64,000 bases of DNA from positions 1-64,000 of the forward strand of contig DAOUHY010000265.1 of assembly GCA_034428435.1 (NCBI GenBank), given 5' to 3'. Shown piece after piece: positions 16,715 through 27,498 of the stretch; the stretch's first letter is position 1; the number at the start of each line of letters is the position of its first letter. A program made the position numbers and the translations under genes. This stretch comes from Bin5 sp034428435 (GTDB lineage Bacteria; Chloroflexota; Anaerolineae; Caldilineales; Caldilineaceae). The notes under the pieces were generated by a model that saw only the letters and a list, made by a program, of their open reading frames with translations, had not been told where the DNA came from and ran no database searches.

Positions 16715-17179
16715 TTACTGACAGTTCCACTGAACATCCAGATAGCTGCGTAGAATCACAGCAGCGGCGACAGCGTCCTGCCCGGCCGAGTGTGACCCTT
16801 CTGCGGCGATCCACTCGTCTGCGGCAAAGCTGCTGAGGCGTTCATCCCAGAATACCAGGGGTACCTCGGCGCCGCGGATGTTACGTAGGGCACGCGTGAA
16901 GCGCGCTGCCCAGTTGCGGATTTTGCGCGCTTGCGGGCCTTCGCTGCCATCCATGTTGTAGGGCAGCCCGCAGACGACCAGGACGGCCTCCTCTTCTGCG
17001 TAGATTTTGGCGAGGGCGTCGAAGTCTGCGCGGCGGTTACGGCGGTGCAGCGTATGGAGTGGGCGCACGGTGAGGCGCAGTGGATCGCAAGTGGCGACAC
17101 CGATCCGGGCATCGCCAACGTCCAGGGCGATGATCTTGCCCGGTGGCGTTGAAGGTCGGGGGAGGGTGGGTTGGGTCAT
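16715..17179 (-). CDS. ruvX: YqgF/RuvX family putative pre-16S rRNA nuclease / Holliday junction resolvase
   Basis: 154 residues with an RNase H-like fold. Seen: the first-strand motif IIALDVGDARIGVA with its catalytic Asp, LVVCGLPYNMDGSEG, the FWDERLSSFAADEW stretch and the C-terminal GQDAVAAAVILRSYLD with the second acidic residue. In E. coli YqgF trims the 16S rRNA 5' end; a resolvase role has also been proposed. The first ~14 residues are a Pro/Thr-rich leader without similarity, so the true start could be slightly later. It lies 13 bases after the baseplate-J-like gene on the same strand, and that gene follows alaS, so the three may be one operon. Confidence 0.9.
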   Translation of the reverse strand: MTQPTLPRPSTPPGKIIALDVGDARIGVATCDPLRLTVRPLHTLHRRNRRADFDALAKIYAEEEAVLVVCGLPYNMDGSEGPQARKIRNWAARFTRALRNIRGAEVPLVFWDERLSSFAADEWIAAEGSHSAGQDAVAAAVILRSYLDVQWNCQ

Positions 17180-17192
17180 CGGTAAGAGGAGA

Positions 17193-18794
17193 CTACTGCC
17201 CGCTGCGTGCAGCCTCGCTCAATTCGACGCGCACCTGGATGCGACTGGCGATCTGGGGGAGTGTGGCGAACCAAGCGGGGTCCTGGTAGAACTCCGGCGC
17301 TCTGGCCAGCAACCAGTCTTCCTGCAGTCTGCTGGCTGCCTCCTCGGTATTCAGACCGGTTACGGCGCGGCTGACGGCTCTCACGTCGATAGGGATGACG
17401 TAGTTTCCGCGTGCGGTCATGGCGTAGCGCAGTGTACGGCCGGTTACGACCGTATTGGGTTCGACGGTGAAACCTATCGATTCCGCCACGAGTTGGCCGC
17501 GTTCGGGCACTTCGCTGCGCAGGGCCACCATGGCGGCCTCTTCGGATTCTGACCGGTTAATCACGCTTCCCTGGATCAGGACTCGCAGGGTGAGGTTGAG
17601 CTCGTCTGCAGGCTCATCGTTGAACTGGTCGAAGAATTGGGCAGTAATCCAGGTCAGGATGGTATCTTCGGGCATCCATTCATCCGTGCCCAGTTCCACC
17701 GACAGTCTCTCATGGGCGACTTCGCGGATACTGCTGTAGACCTGGTCAAGAAGCCTGTCCCTGTCCTCTTGGGTGACGAGACGCACGCGGGCATTGGCCC
17801 CGCCTGCGGTGGCCTCCGGATTGGTTACACGGACACGGGTGCGGAGACCGCCGGCGACTGTGGTGATCCTGTTGCTGGGTACATTGCCGAGGATGCCCGG
17901 TTCAGTCGCTTCGATTTCGACTTCGGCCTGCGTGCCTAACGGGCCGGCGATTTCAAGATCTTCGAGGATGCGGAAGTCGACGTCGTCTCCGGTGCTGGTG
18001 GAGACGATCGTACCGGCCGGGATGCGCACCGTCCCGTTGGTCTGGTTGGTAAAGACCACCTTGCCTGTGGCCAGATCCACTTCAGACCACCCAGCACCGG
18101 TCGTGGAAACGGTGCCGGTTGCTTCAACAGTCGTCTCGATCAGGCGGGCCGACAGCAGCCCTTGCTCCAGGTCGGAGACTTCGAGTTGCGGATCGGCTGT
18201 CAGAATTACGGTCGTTTCAAGTGCACGCTGGCCGGGTACTAGCGTGACCGTGGCCGCGGGCAGCACGTAGTATACGAACACGCTCAGAAATGTGACCAGG
18301 AAGAGGCCCACAAGCAGGTATCCTACGAGCTGCAGCCAGAGCGGGGTGGCGGCGTGATATCGCCTGGTAGCGCGAATACGGCGGCGGCGTATTCGGTCAA
18401 GGCTGGGACGCGCATGCAGGCTTGGATCGATCGAGCCGTTGCTTTTGCGCCAGTGAGGGGGCTCCGGGAGCCATGCGCCGGTCCGGTTAGACTGGATTTG
18501 CGGAGTGACGCCGTGTGTACGCCATCGGCGCCAGCGCGCGGCGGCTTCGCTGCCAAATACGGGGATGCCCAAGCGTTTGGCGTTCTGACGAATGGTGGGA
18601 TCGCGGGTAACCAGCGCCAAGTCCTGGCCGAGGCGTTGGGACTGACGTTGCAGTAAACGCAGCCGCGGCAGGCTTTTTAACTGCGCGCAGCCGCTGGGCA
18701 GGACGACGGCCACCGCGCCGCGGCCTATGCGCGCCAGCTGCTGGCGCAAGACTTCGATTCGAATGTCGTGTTCTACGGTCAGAATCTCTGCCAC
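17193..18794 (-). CDS. Membrane-anchored baseplate J/gp47-like protein
   Basis: 533 residues, GTG start. Order of parts: an N-terminal cytoplasmic alpha/beta region (~1-85, with AVAVVLPSGC, LALVTRDPTIRQNAKRLGIPVFGS), a basic linker (RRRRIRATRR near 136-145), one membrane segment (~153-175), then a large external beta-rich part with repeated strands such as GKVVFTNQTNGTVRIPAGTIV and PGILGNVPSNRI. The latter resembles baseplate J/gp47 proteins, and membrane versions like this are common in Chloroflexota genomes, where the function is unknown. No other phage-tail or contractile-injection gene is nearby, so a tail role is unlikely. It lies between alaS and ruvX. The start is uncertain because there is no clear ribosome site. 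Confidence 0.75.
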   Translation of the reverse strand: MAEILTVEHDIRIEVLRQQLARIGRGAVAVVLPSGCAQLKSLPRLRLLQRQSQRLGQDLALVTRDPTIRQNAKRLGIPVFGSEAAARWRRWRTHGVTPQIQSNRTGAWLPEPPHWRKSNGSIDPSLHARPSLDRIRRRRIRATRRYHAATPLWLQLVGYLLVGLFLVTFLSVFVYYVLPAATVTLVPGQRALETTVILTADPQLEVSDLEQGLLSARLIETTVEATGTVSTTGAGWSEVDLATGKVVFTNQTNGTVRIPAGTIVSTSTGDDVDFRILEDLEIAGPLGTQAEVEIEATEPGILGNVPSNRITTVAGGLRTRVRVTNPEATAGGANARVRLVTQEDRDRLLDQVYSSIREVAHERLSVELGTDEWMPEDTILTWITAQFFDQFNDEPADELNLTLRVLIQGSVINRSESEEAAMVALRSEVPERGQLVAESIGFTVEPNTVVTGRTLRYAMTARGNYVIPIDVRAVSRAVTGLNTEEAASRLQEDWLLARAPEFYQDPAWFATLPQIASRIQVRVELSEAARSGQ

Positions 18795-18855
18795 AGGAAT
18801 GACCCGGCCCTGGAATCAGGTTTGAAGAAGTTGGCAGGCGCTACCTACGCTCCTC

Positions 18856-21555
<2,700 letters not shown>

Positions 21556-21830
21556 CGGACGCCTCGCTTGGTTCGGACAGACAAAAAACGCAGTTTTGAG
21601 GACAGGAGTCAATCCCATGCCTCCAGACGTACAGACTGCTGCCGATTTTAGCAAATTCGAGGCCGATTGGGGAAACCGCGCAGGGGTCGGCTTTGAGTTC
21701 ATTCCTTCCTCATCTTGGCGATGAAGCCGGTCCGCGCTAATAATGGCCACAGGTGGCGCCGAAGTCGGCATTTGCCACCATTTGCATGTACTGAAGTCGT
21801 ACAGTTGTCATTCGGGTCGGACATTGAAGC

Positions 21831-22817
21831 ATGCCTGCCATTTCGGTACGCGAACTGCGTAAGACATTTCAATTGAAGCGCAAGGCAGCAGGTCTGCGGG
21901 GGAGTTTGCGCGCGCTGTGGCGGCCGACATACGAGTCGATCGAGGCGGTGCGCGGGCTTTCGTTCGAGATGGAGGATGGGGAGCTGCTGGGCTTCATCGG
22001 ACCCAATGGCGCGGGCAAGTCGACGACTATCAAGATTCTGACCGGCATATTGCATCCAAGCGGCGGCGAAGCGGAGGTATTGGGCCATGTGCCGTGGCAG
22101 GAACGGCAGGCGCTTGCCTTTCAGATCGGCTCGGTCTTCGGTCAGCGTCCTCAGCTTTGGTATCACCTGCCGGCAGTGGATACATTTTACCTGTTCGGCA
22201 AGATCTATGAGCTCGACGACAGGTCGCTAAGGCAGCGGATCTCGTTTCTGGCGGAGGCCTTTGAGATCGAGGAGCTGCTGGAGACGCCGGTGCGAAAACT
22301 GTCGCTGGGCCAACGGATGCGCTGCGAAGTTGCGGCCTCATTACTGCATAAGCCGCGCGTTCTACTGTTGGATGAGCCGTCGATCGGACTCGACGTGGTG
22401 GCCAAGCAGAGGCTGCGCTTGACGATTCAGCGCATGAATGAACTTGAAGGCGTGGGCGTATTGCTGACGAGCCACGATGCCGGTGACATCGAGACGCTGT
22501 GCAGGCGCGTGATCATCGTCAATCACGGCGAGATCGTCTATCGCGACAAGGTGTCGTCGCTAAAGCGGCGCTATCTGACGGTAAAGACTGTCGACGTGCG
22601 CTATAACGAGCAGTTGGCCGCGGATTTCAGCCTGCCGGGCGTGGAGATGGTCAAGGTGGGGCGGTACGGGGCCAAGATGCGCTTTGATACGCGAGTTACG
22701 CCGGTGGAGCCGGTGATCAGCGGCCTGGCGGCCGCGGGCAGCCTGGCTGACGTAACGGTTTCAGAGCCGTCACTTGAGGATGTGATCAGCGCAATTTACG
22801 CGCGTACGGAGGCTTAA
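21831..22817 (+). CDS. ABC-2 type exporter ATP-binding protein
   Basis: 328 residues. Full nucleotide-binding domain: Walker A GPNGAGKST, Q-loop region VFGQRPQLWYH, signature LSLGQRMR, Walker B VLLLDEPSIGLD and a switch histidine in LLTSHD. The ~90 C-terminal residues form an extra domain ending SLEDVISAIYAR, as in drug and polysaccharide ABC-2 exporters. The FQLKRKAAGLRGSL insertion after the first strand is typical of the branch paired with two ABC-2 family (DUF990-like) permeases. It starts a three-gene operon with the two permease genes; the next gene starts two bases after its stop. Substrate unknown; hydrophobic or cationic compounds are plausible. Confidence 0.9.
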   Translation: MPAISVRELRKTFQLKRKAAGLRGSLRALWRPTYESIEAVRGLSFEMEDGELLGFIGPNGAGKSTTIKILTGILHPSGGEAEVLGHVPWQERQALAFQIGSVFGQRPQLWYHLPAVDTFYLFGKIYELDDRSLRQRISFLAEAFEIEELLETPVRKLSLGQRMRCEVAASLLHKPRVLLLDEPSIGLDVVAKQRLRLTIQRMNELEGVGVLLTSHDAGDIETLCRRVIIVNHGEIVYRDKVSSLKRRYLTVKTVDVRYNEQLAADFSLPGVEMVKVGRYGAKMRFDTRVTPVEPVISGLAAAGSLADVTVSEPSLEDVISAIYARTEA

Positions 22818-22819
22818 AA

Positions 22820-23674
22820 GTGCGCATTAAGGAGGCAAGCGCCCTGACTGGCGAGGGTCGCGTTCGTGAACATTCGGCAGCGGCCGTGGCCGGCAAATAC
22901 TGGGCCGTGTTTCGCACGCAGTTGCTGAACAGCCTTGCCTACCCGATCGACTTGCTGGGGCGAAGCCTGCTGATCGTCCTCTTCATGTGGATCTTCATGA
23001 ACCTGTGGCGGATTACGTACGGCGCGATGGGCGCGAACTCAATTGCCGGGCTAACGTTGGCGGACACGATGTGGTACCTGATGATGGCGGAGGCGGTCAT
23101 GTTGAGCAAGCATGACCTGTCAGAGACATTCTCTGAGCAGGTGAAGGACGGCAGCGTCGCCTATCTGCTGAACAAGCCGTTCAATTTCATCTACTATCAC
23201 TTCGCCGCCGGGCTGGGCGACAGCGTTCTGGCCTTTGGCGGTAACCTCTTAATTGGCAGCGCAGTGGTCTGGCTGATGGTAGGCCCGCCGCCGGGGATAG
23301 CGGGCTGGGTATTCGCGGGTGCGGCTGTGGTCCTTTCCTGGCTGCTGGACTTCTGCTTTTCGGCGCTGATCGGCCTGAGTGCGTTTGTTGTCGAGGAAAC
23401 AAATGCCTTCCGCTGGATCTACCAGAAGTTCCTGCTGCTGCTGGGCGGGGTGCTGATTCCGCTTGATTTCTTCCCGGCCTGGTTGCAGACGATTTCGCTC
23501 AATTTGCCGTTCGCCTGGATCATATACGGGCCGGCGCGTCTGTTCGTCGAACCGAGCCTGGCGCGGCTGGGGCACGTCTTCCTGCAGCAGTGCATCTGGC
23601 TGGCTGTTGTCGGCGGCATCGTTTGGGTGATTTACAGAAGGGCGGTGGCGCGGCTGGTGATAAACGGGGGTTGA
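22820..23674 (+). CDS. ABC-2 family permease 1
   Basis: 284 residues, GTG start with GGAGG seven bases upstream. About six hydrophobic segments are visible, with an N-terminal KYWAVFRTQLLNSLAYPIDL region and DLSETFSEQVKDGSVAYLLNKPFNFIYYHF, characteristic of the ABC-2 permeases that work as heterodimers with a second related permease. It is the membrane half of the exporter encoded by the preceding ATPase gene. The coding region is separated from the second permease by three bases. Substrate unknown. Confidence 0.85.
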   Translation: MRIKEASALTGEGRVREHSAAAVAGKYWAVFRTQLLNSLAYPIDLLGRSLLIVLFMWIFMNLWRITYGAMGANSIAGLTLADTMWYLMMAEAVMLSKHDLSETFSEQVKDGSVAYLLNKPFNFIYYHFAAGLGDSVLAFGGNLLIGSAVVWLMVGPPPGIAGWVFAGAAVVLSWLLDFCFSALIGLSAFVVEETNAFRWIYQKFLLLLGGVLIPLDFFPAWLQTISLNLPFAWIIYGPARLFVEPSLARLGHVFLQQCIWLAVVGGIVWVIYRRAVARLVINGG

Positions 23675-23677
23675 GCC

Positions 23678-24475
23678 ATGGGCCGGCAGTCCGCATTTGT
23701 TCTGGCTTTGTGGAAGACGAATCTTCTGAGCGCGATGGAGTACCGTGTCTCATTCCTGACGCAGGTGTTTGGAATGATGCTCAACAACGCCATCTATTTC
23801 GTCTTCTGGATCATATTTTTTGCCCGCTTCGAAGAGATAAACGGTTGGGATCTGGTCGACATGCTGTTCCTGTTCGGCGTCGTCGCGACCGGTTTCGGAG
23901 CCGGTACATACCTGTTCGGAAATGCGGTGCGACTGTCGTCGCTGATCGCCAACGGCCAGATGGACTACTATCTGTCGCTGCCGCGTCCCGTACTCCTGCA
24001 TGCACTGGCCAGCAGCAGCAACGCGTCATCTGCGGGAGACTTCACGTACGGACTGTTCAGCTTTGGCGCCGCAATCTACTTCTCCGGTTCGTTCGGGGGC
24101 TTGATGTTACTGCGCTTTACGCTGGGCTGCCTGGCGTCAATAGTTGTACTCATCTCCTTTCTGGTCCTGGTACAGAGCCTGACTTTCTGGATTGGCAATA
24201 CAAGCCTGCTGACGAGGCACGCGTTCAATGCGATTGTTACCTTTTCTCTCTATCCGATCACTCTCTTCGACGGCACGGCCAAGCTGCTGCTGTTTACGCT
24301 GATTCCGGCGGCCTTCATCGGGGCACTGCCGGCAGAGTTTGTGCGCAGTTTTGATCTGTTGCAGCTGGCCCAGATCTGCGCCGGCGGCGCGGTCTTTCTG
24401 TTGCTGTCGGTCTTCGTCTTCTACCGCGGCTTGCGCCGTTACGAGAGCGGCAGCGCGATCCAGGTGCGGATGTAG
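23678..24475 (+). CDS. ABC-2 family permease 2
   Basis: 265 residues with about six hydrophobic segments. It is related in plan to the previous permease (ALWKTNLLSAMEYRVSFLTQV start; LIANGQMDYYLSLPRPVLLHAL corresponding to the partner's SVAYLLNKPFNF region). The C-terminus ends with a short cytoplasmic tail YRGLRRYESGSAIQ, a common feature in this family. It is the last gene of the exporter operon and is followed by the dispersed repeat at 24597. Confidence 0.85.
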   Translation: MGRQSAFVLALWKTNLLSAMEYRVSFLTQVFGMMLNNAIYFVFWIIFFARFEEINGWDLVDMLFLFGVVATGFGAGTYLFGNAVRLSSLIANGQMDYYLSLPRPVLLHALASSSNASSAGDFTYGLFSFGAAIYFSGSFGGLMLLRFTLGCLASIVVLISFLVLVQSLTFWIGNTSLLTRHAFNAIVTFSLYPITLFDGTAKLLLFTLIPAAFIGALPAEFVRSFDLLQLAQICAGGAVFLLLSVFVFYRGLRRYESGSAIQVRM

Positions 24476-24596
24476 GTTGCGCTCCTCGCATTCGCTTCCA
24501 GTTCAATTGTCGACTTTTCGCCAGAATTGAAGGGCGAACAGCCATCTCATTGGACCTGCATCGGATAGAGGTCGGGGGGATTGGGGACAGATCGCT

Positions 24597-25038
24597 TTTT
24601 GGGGGTGCATCGCTGATTTGGAGTGGGAACAGTCAGGCGGGGAATCGGTGCCAGCGGTGGCGGGGGAATCGTTTACAGGCTTTTGGAGAAACGCAGGGCA
24701 GGCACGAGGGTGAGGAGAGAGTGGAGAGGAGCGAGGAGAGAGTGCCGCAGTGTAGTCTGCGGGGGACTGGCGGGACGTGGTTTGGCTGGACACTTTCGAT
24801 TTGGCACTCGTTACGAATAGCGACACCAGGTCGGCGAGGCATGTTGTAGGAGAGGGGGCGTTGCGGGGGCGGAGCCCCCGCACAAGGGAGGGCCGACTAG
24901 GCCCGACCGCCCAGAAATGCAGTGGTCAGTAGTCAGTGGTCAGAGACGGCGCTCTGGCTGCCTCAGATTTGATCGCGGAGCGGCCATGGTTAGGTCTCTG
25001 CCAGAGGATTGCGTTAGCTCACCCCCATTTTGGGATGC
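24597..25038 (+). repeat. Dispersed mosaic repeat, copy A
   Basis: This non-coding stretch shares several blocks with 53020-53485. Shared blocks, in order: GTGCATCNCTGATTTGG near 24605; GGGGAATCNGTGCCAGCGG; a purine-rich GAGGAGAGAG block at ~24711-24742; GGGACTGGCGGGACGTGG at ~24763-24780; a nearly identical segment at ~24842-24912 containing the perfect hairpin GCGGGGGCGGAGCCCCCGC; and a block from GCCTCAGA (~24959) to TTTTGGGATGC (25028-25038). Between the last two lies a heptad repeat not found in copy B, and the purine block occupies a different place in the two copies. No transposase or clear terminal repeats are seen. Confidence 0.75.
24920..24943. repeat. Tandem heptanucleotide repeat inside copy A
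   Basis: CAGTGGT, CAGTAGT, CAGTGGT and a partial CAG follow each other at 24920-24943. These are the same CAGTRGY heptads as at 124-158; in both places they lie upstream of a TTTTGGGRTGC-box promoter. Confidence 0.65.
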
Positions 25039-25086
25039 ACGCTTTTTGGGCAACCGTTTGCTCACGTCCCCCGATTGTGATAGCAT
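25028..25086 (+). promoter_or_regulatory. Putative promoter with TTTTGGGATGC box (zinc-ribbon/M42 operon)
   Basis: The box TTTTGGGATGC (25028-25038) is followed by a weak -35 TTGCTC (25058-25063), a 17-base spacer and a weak -10 TAGCAT (25081-25086). The box-to--10 gap is 42 bases, matching the promoter at 172-230. Transcription would start near 25093, about 35 bases before the zinc-ribbon gene. Each hexamer alone is poor; the shared geometry is the support. Confidence 0.45.
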
Positions 25087-25127
25087 GAGCCAGACCAATT
25101 TCGACCCAATTGACACGGGGAAGCCGT

Positions 25128-25340
25128 ATGTCCGACTGCACCGAATGCGGAACCTGGAATCCCGACGATAAGGAAGTTTGCTGGCGCTGCCAGGCCGTAT
25201 TGCCGAGACCGGTGGAGAACAAGCCGAAGCGCCGCCTGATGATACTGGGCATGCCGGTCTGGGTGTGGATTGTGGTTGGGTTGATCTTTGTCCTTCCTCT
25301 CTTTGGCCAGTGCGCGCAGCTTGGAGTCCCCGCCGGATAG
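25128..25340 (+). CDS. Small zinc-ribbon membrane protein
   Basis: 70 residues. Cys4, Cys7, Cys18 and Cys21 form a CxxC-x10-CxxC zinc ribbon (CTECGTWNPDDKEVCWRC), followed by a basic linker and a single hydrophobic segment (~41-60, GMPVWVWIVVGLIFVLPLF). Similar small ribbon-plus-membrane proteins are widespread but uncharacterised. I start at ATG 25128 (GGGGA upstream) rather than an in-frame TTG at 25110. Its TAG shares its G with the GTG start of the first M42 peptidase gene, implying translational coupling. It may anchor or regulate the peptidases, but that is only inference from position. Confidence 0.8.
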   Translation: MSDCTECGTWNPDDKEVCWRCQAVLPRPVENKPKRRLMILGMPVWVWIVVGLIFVLPLFGQCAQLGVPAG

Positions 25341-26422
25341 TGAACAGCGACGATAAGTCTTCGGAATCGGACAGCTTTTCTCTGTTAAAGGAGTTGAGCG
25401 AGACGCCTGGCGTCAGCGGCCAGGAAGACCGGATTCGCGCGCGTGTCAGCGACCATCTGGCCCTGCTGGTTGATGAACTGCACACAGACACTCTCGGTAA
25501 TCTGACTGGTCTTAAGCGCGGTAGCGATTCGTCCGGCAGGCGGGTGATGGTGGCGGCGCACATGGATGAGATCGGCCTGATCGTTACCCGATTGGAGGAG
25601 GGCTTTGTGCGCTTTGCGCCGGTTGGCGGCGTAGACCTGGGGGCATTGCCGGCTCAGGAGGTAACGGTTCACGGCCGCTCTGATCTGCCGGGGCTGATCG
25701 CCAGCCGGCCGCCCCACGTTCTCTCCCAGGAGGAGCGGGGAAAACCTTTTGCCCAAGCTGATCTTTTCATAGACGTCGGTCTGGCCGCGGACAGGCTGGC
25801 AGAGTTCGTCTCCGTTGGGGATTTCATTTCCGTCCGCCAAAGTGCAGACAGGTTGGGTAACGGGCAGGCTACCGGCAAAGCCTTCGACAATCGCGTGTCG
25901 GTTGTCGTTCTGCTGCAGGCGCTGCGCATTCTGCAGGGACGCAGCCACGCTTGGGACATTTTCGCCGTGGTCACGGTGCAGGAGGAGATCGGTCTGCGCG
26001 GGGCCAAGACGGCCGCTTTTCGGGTAGCGCCGGATGTGGGGATCGCTCTCGACGTGACCTACGCGGAGCAGCCGGGCGCGACCCCTGAAGAGTCGCTTGC
26101 GATGGGAAGCGGACCGGCCATTGGGCTGGGGCCGAACCTGCATCCCGTTTTAAGAAAGCTGCTCGTCGACACGGCCGAGCGCGACGAGATTCCCTATACG
26201 AACGAGGTTCTGCCTGGAAATTCAGGGACCGACGCCTGGGCGATGCAGGTCTCGCAGTCCGGCATTCCTACTGCGCTGATTTCGGTACCGATCCGCAACA
26301 TGCACACGCCTGCGGAAACGGTCGCGCTCAAGGACATTGAACGGAGCGCGCGGCTGCTGGCTGAGACTATCTGCGAACTACCGGACGACCTGAACGCTCT
26401 GGCGCTCGACGGCGAGGCTTAG
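25340..26422 (+). CDS. M42 family metallo-aminopeptidase, paralogue 1
   Basis: 360 residues, GTG start overlapping the previous stop by one base. M42 enzymes are large dodecameric cytosolic aminopeptidases with two metal ions. Metal-site and catalytic residues are present: His74 (AAHMDEIG), Asp183 (KAFDNRVS), the Glu215-Glu216 pair (VQEEIGLRG), Asp238 (ALDVTYAE) and His322 (RNMHTPAE). Domain order is the usual catalytic region interrupted by a small beta domain at ~80-165. Specificity (glutamyl, leucyl or lysyl) cannot be assigned by eye. The N-terminal ~12 residues are Ser/Asp-rich. First of three tandem M42 genes. Confidence 0.9.
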   Translation: MNSDDKSSESDSFSLLKELSETPGVSGQEDRIRARVSDHLALLVDELHTDTLGNLTGLKRGSDSSGRRVMVAAHMDEIGLIVTRLEEGFVRFAPVGGVDLGALPAQEVTVHGRSDLPGLIASRPPHVLSQEERGKPFAQADLFIDVGLAADRLAEFVSVGDFISVRQSADRLGNGQATGKAFDNRVSVVVLLQALRILQGRSHAWDIFAVVTVQEEIGLRGAKTAAFRVAPDVGIALDVTYAEQPGATPEESLAMGSGPAIGLGPNLHPVLRKLLVDTAERDEIPYTNEVLPGNSGTDAWAMQVSQSGIPTALISVPIRNMHTPAETVALKDIERSARLLAETICELPDDLNALALDGEA

Positions 26423-26475
26423 CCACCGAGGGCATCGGACGCCGGCGCGTATTGACGCACGCAAGATTTTTTGCC

Positions 26476-27498
26476 ATGAATGAACTGCTCGAGAAACTGT
26501 CCAAGGCCCGCGGGGTGGCGGGACATGAAGGCGAGGTGCGGGCCATTCTGCGGGAGGCGCTTGCCCCGCACGTGGAGGCGTTGACGGTCGACTCGATCGG
26601 CAACCTGATTGTCCGCAAAGGAGGATCGGGCGACAGTAGAAAACACCGGGTGATGCTCGCCGCGCATATGGACGAAGTGGGCGGGATGGTTATGCGCGCC
26701 AATGCGGACGGCACGGTGAAGTTTCGCAGCGTCGGCGGCCTGGATCCGCGCATTCTGCCGGGTAAAAGGGTTCGGATTGGGGCGCAGTCGGTGCCCGGGG
26801 TGATCATGCGTGCGCCACATGCGGCGCGTTCGGGGAAGCGCGTGGCGCCGATTTCCGATCTACTGATCGACACGGGCGGCGCAGGTGGTATCGAGCCGGG
26901 CGACATGATTACATTTGAGAGCGAGTATGAGGAGTACGGACGACTCTTGAAGGGCAAAGCATTTGACGACCGGGTAGGCTGCTATGTGCTGGCCGAGCTG
27001 ATGAAGGGCGATTACGAATGCGAGCTCGTCGGGGTCTTCACCGTACAGGAAGAGATTGGCTTGCGCGGCGCGGGTGTGGCTGCGTACGCGGTCGAGCCGG
27101 ACGTCGCGGTAGCGCTTGAAGGCACTGTAGCGGACGACCTGCCCAAGCAGCAAGACGTCAGTCCGACGACCGAACTGGGGAAGGGTCCGTCGATTTCGGT
27201 GATGGACCGGAGCGCACATGCGGACCGGCGGCTTGTCCGCATTCTGACGGAGACCGCGACCGCCCACGACATTCCGTGGCAATTCAAGCAGCCCGGCGTC
27301 GGGGGAACGGACGTGGGTACTATTCACCTGGCGCGCGAAGGCGTGCCCGCGGTGGCCGTTGCCGTGCCCTGCCGCTATATACACACTCCTGCAGCGCTGA
27401 TGGACCCGGCGGACGTGAAGAATGCGATTGAACTGATGAGCAGAGCGCTATCCGGACCCTTGGGGCGGCCGTTGGAGGCCGAGCGGAGTGAAGCATGA
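26476..27498 (+). CDS. M42 family metallo-aminopeptidase, paralogue 2
   Basis: 340 residues. Metal ligands and base are intact: His64 (AAHMDEVG), Asp164 (KAFDDRVG), Glu192-Glu193 (VQEEIGLRG), Glu215 (ALEGTVAD), where Glu replaces the Asp of its neighbours as in many glutamyl-aminopeptidase-like members, and His303 (RYIHTPA). I start at 26476 (MNELLEKLSKARGVAGHEGE, matching the family start); the frame is open eight codons earlier through a TTG. The last four bases overlap the next gene (ATGA). The difference at residue 215 suggests a substrate range distinct from paralogues 1 and 3. Confidence 0.9.
   Translation: MNELLEKLSKARGVAGHEGEVRAILREALAPHVEALTVDSIGNLIVRKGGSGDSRKHRVMLAAHMDEVGGMVMRANADGTVKFRSVGGLDPRILPGKRVRIGAQSVPGVIMRAPHAARSGKRVAPISDLLIDTGGAGGIEPGDMITFESEYEEYGRLLKGKAFDDRVGCYVLAELMKGDYECELVGVFTVQEEIGLRGAGVAAYAVEPDVAVALEGTVADDLPKQQDVSPTTELGKGPSISVMDRSAHADRRLVRILTETATAHDIPWQFKQPGVGGTDVGTIHLAREGVPAVAVAVPCRYIHTPAALMDPADVKNAIELMSRALSGPLGRPLEAERSEA

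Noticed and set aside
17193..18794. Possible phage tail or contractile injection system because of the baseplate-J similarity.
   Set aside because: No sheath, tube, spike, terminase or capsid genes are nearby, and the protein has its own membrane anchor with housekeeping neighbours.
24503..24883. Minus-strand 126-codon open frame spanning copy A of the repeat.
   Set aside because: The composition is shaped by the repeat, no family features are present and the matching region of copy B does not keep an equivalent frame.
24841..24912. The repeat hairpin with GGGGGC arms as a Rho-independent terminator for the ABC exporter operon.
   Set aside because: No T-run follows on either strand and the hairpin is part of a repeat found also at 53282-53357, so it is better explained as a repeat feature.
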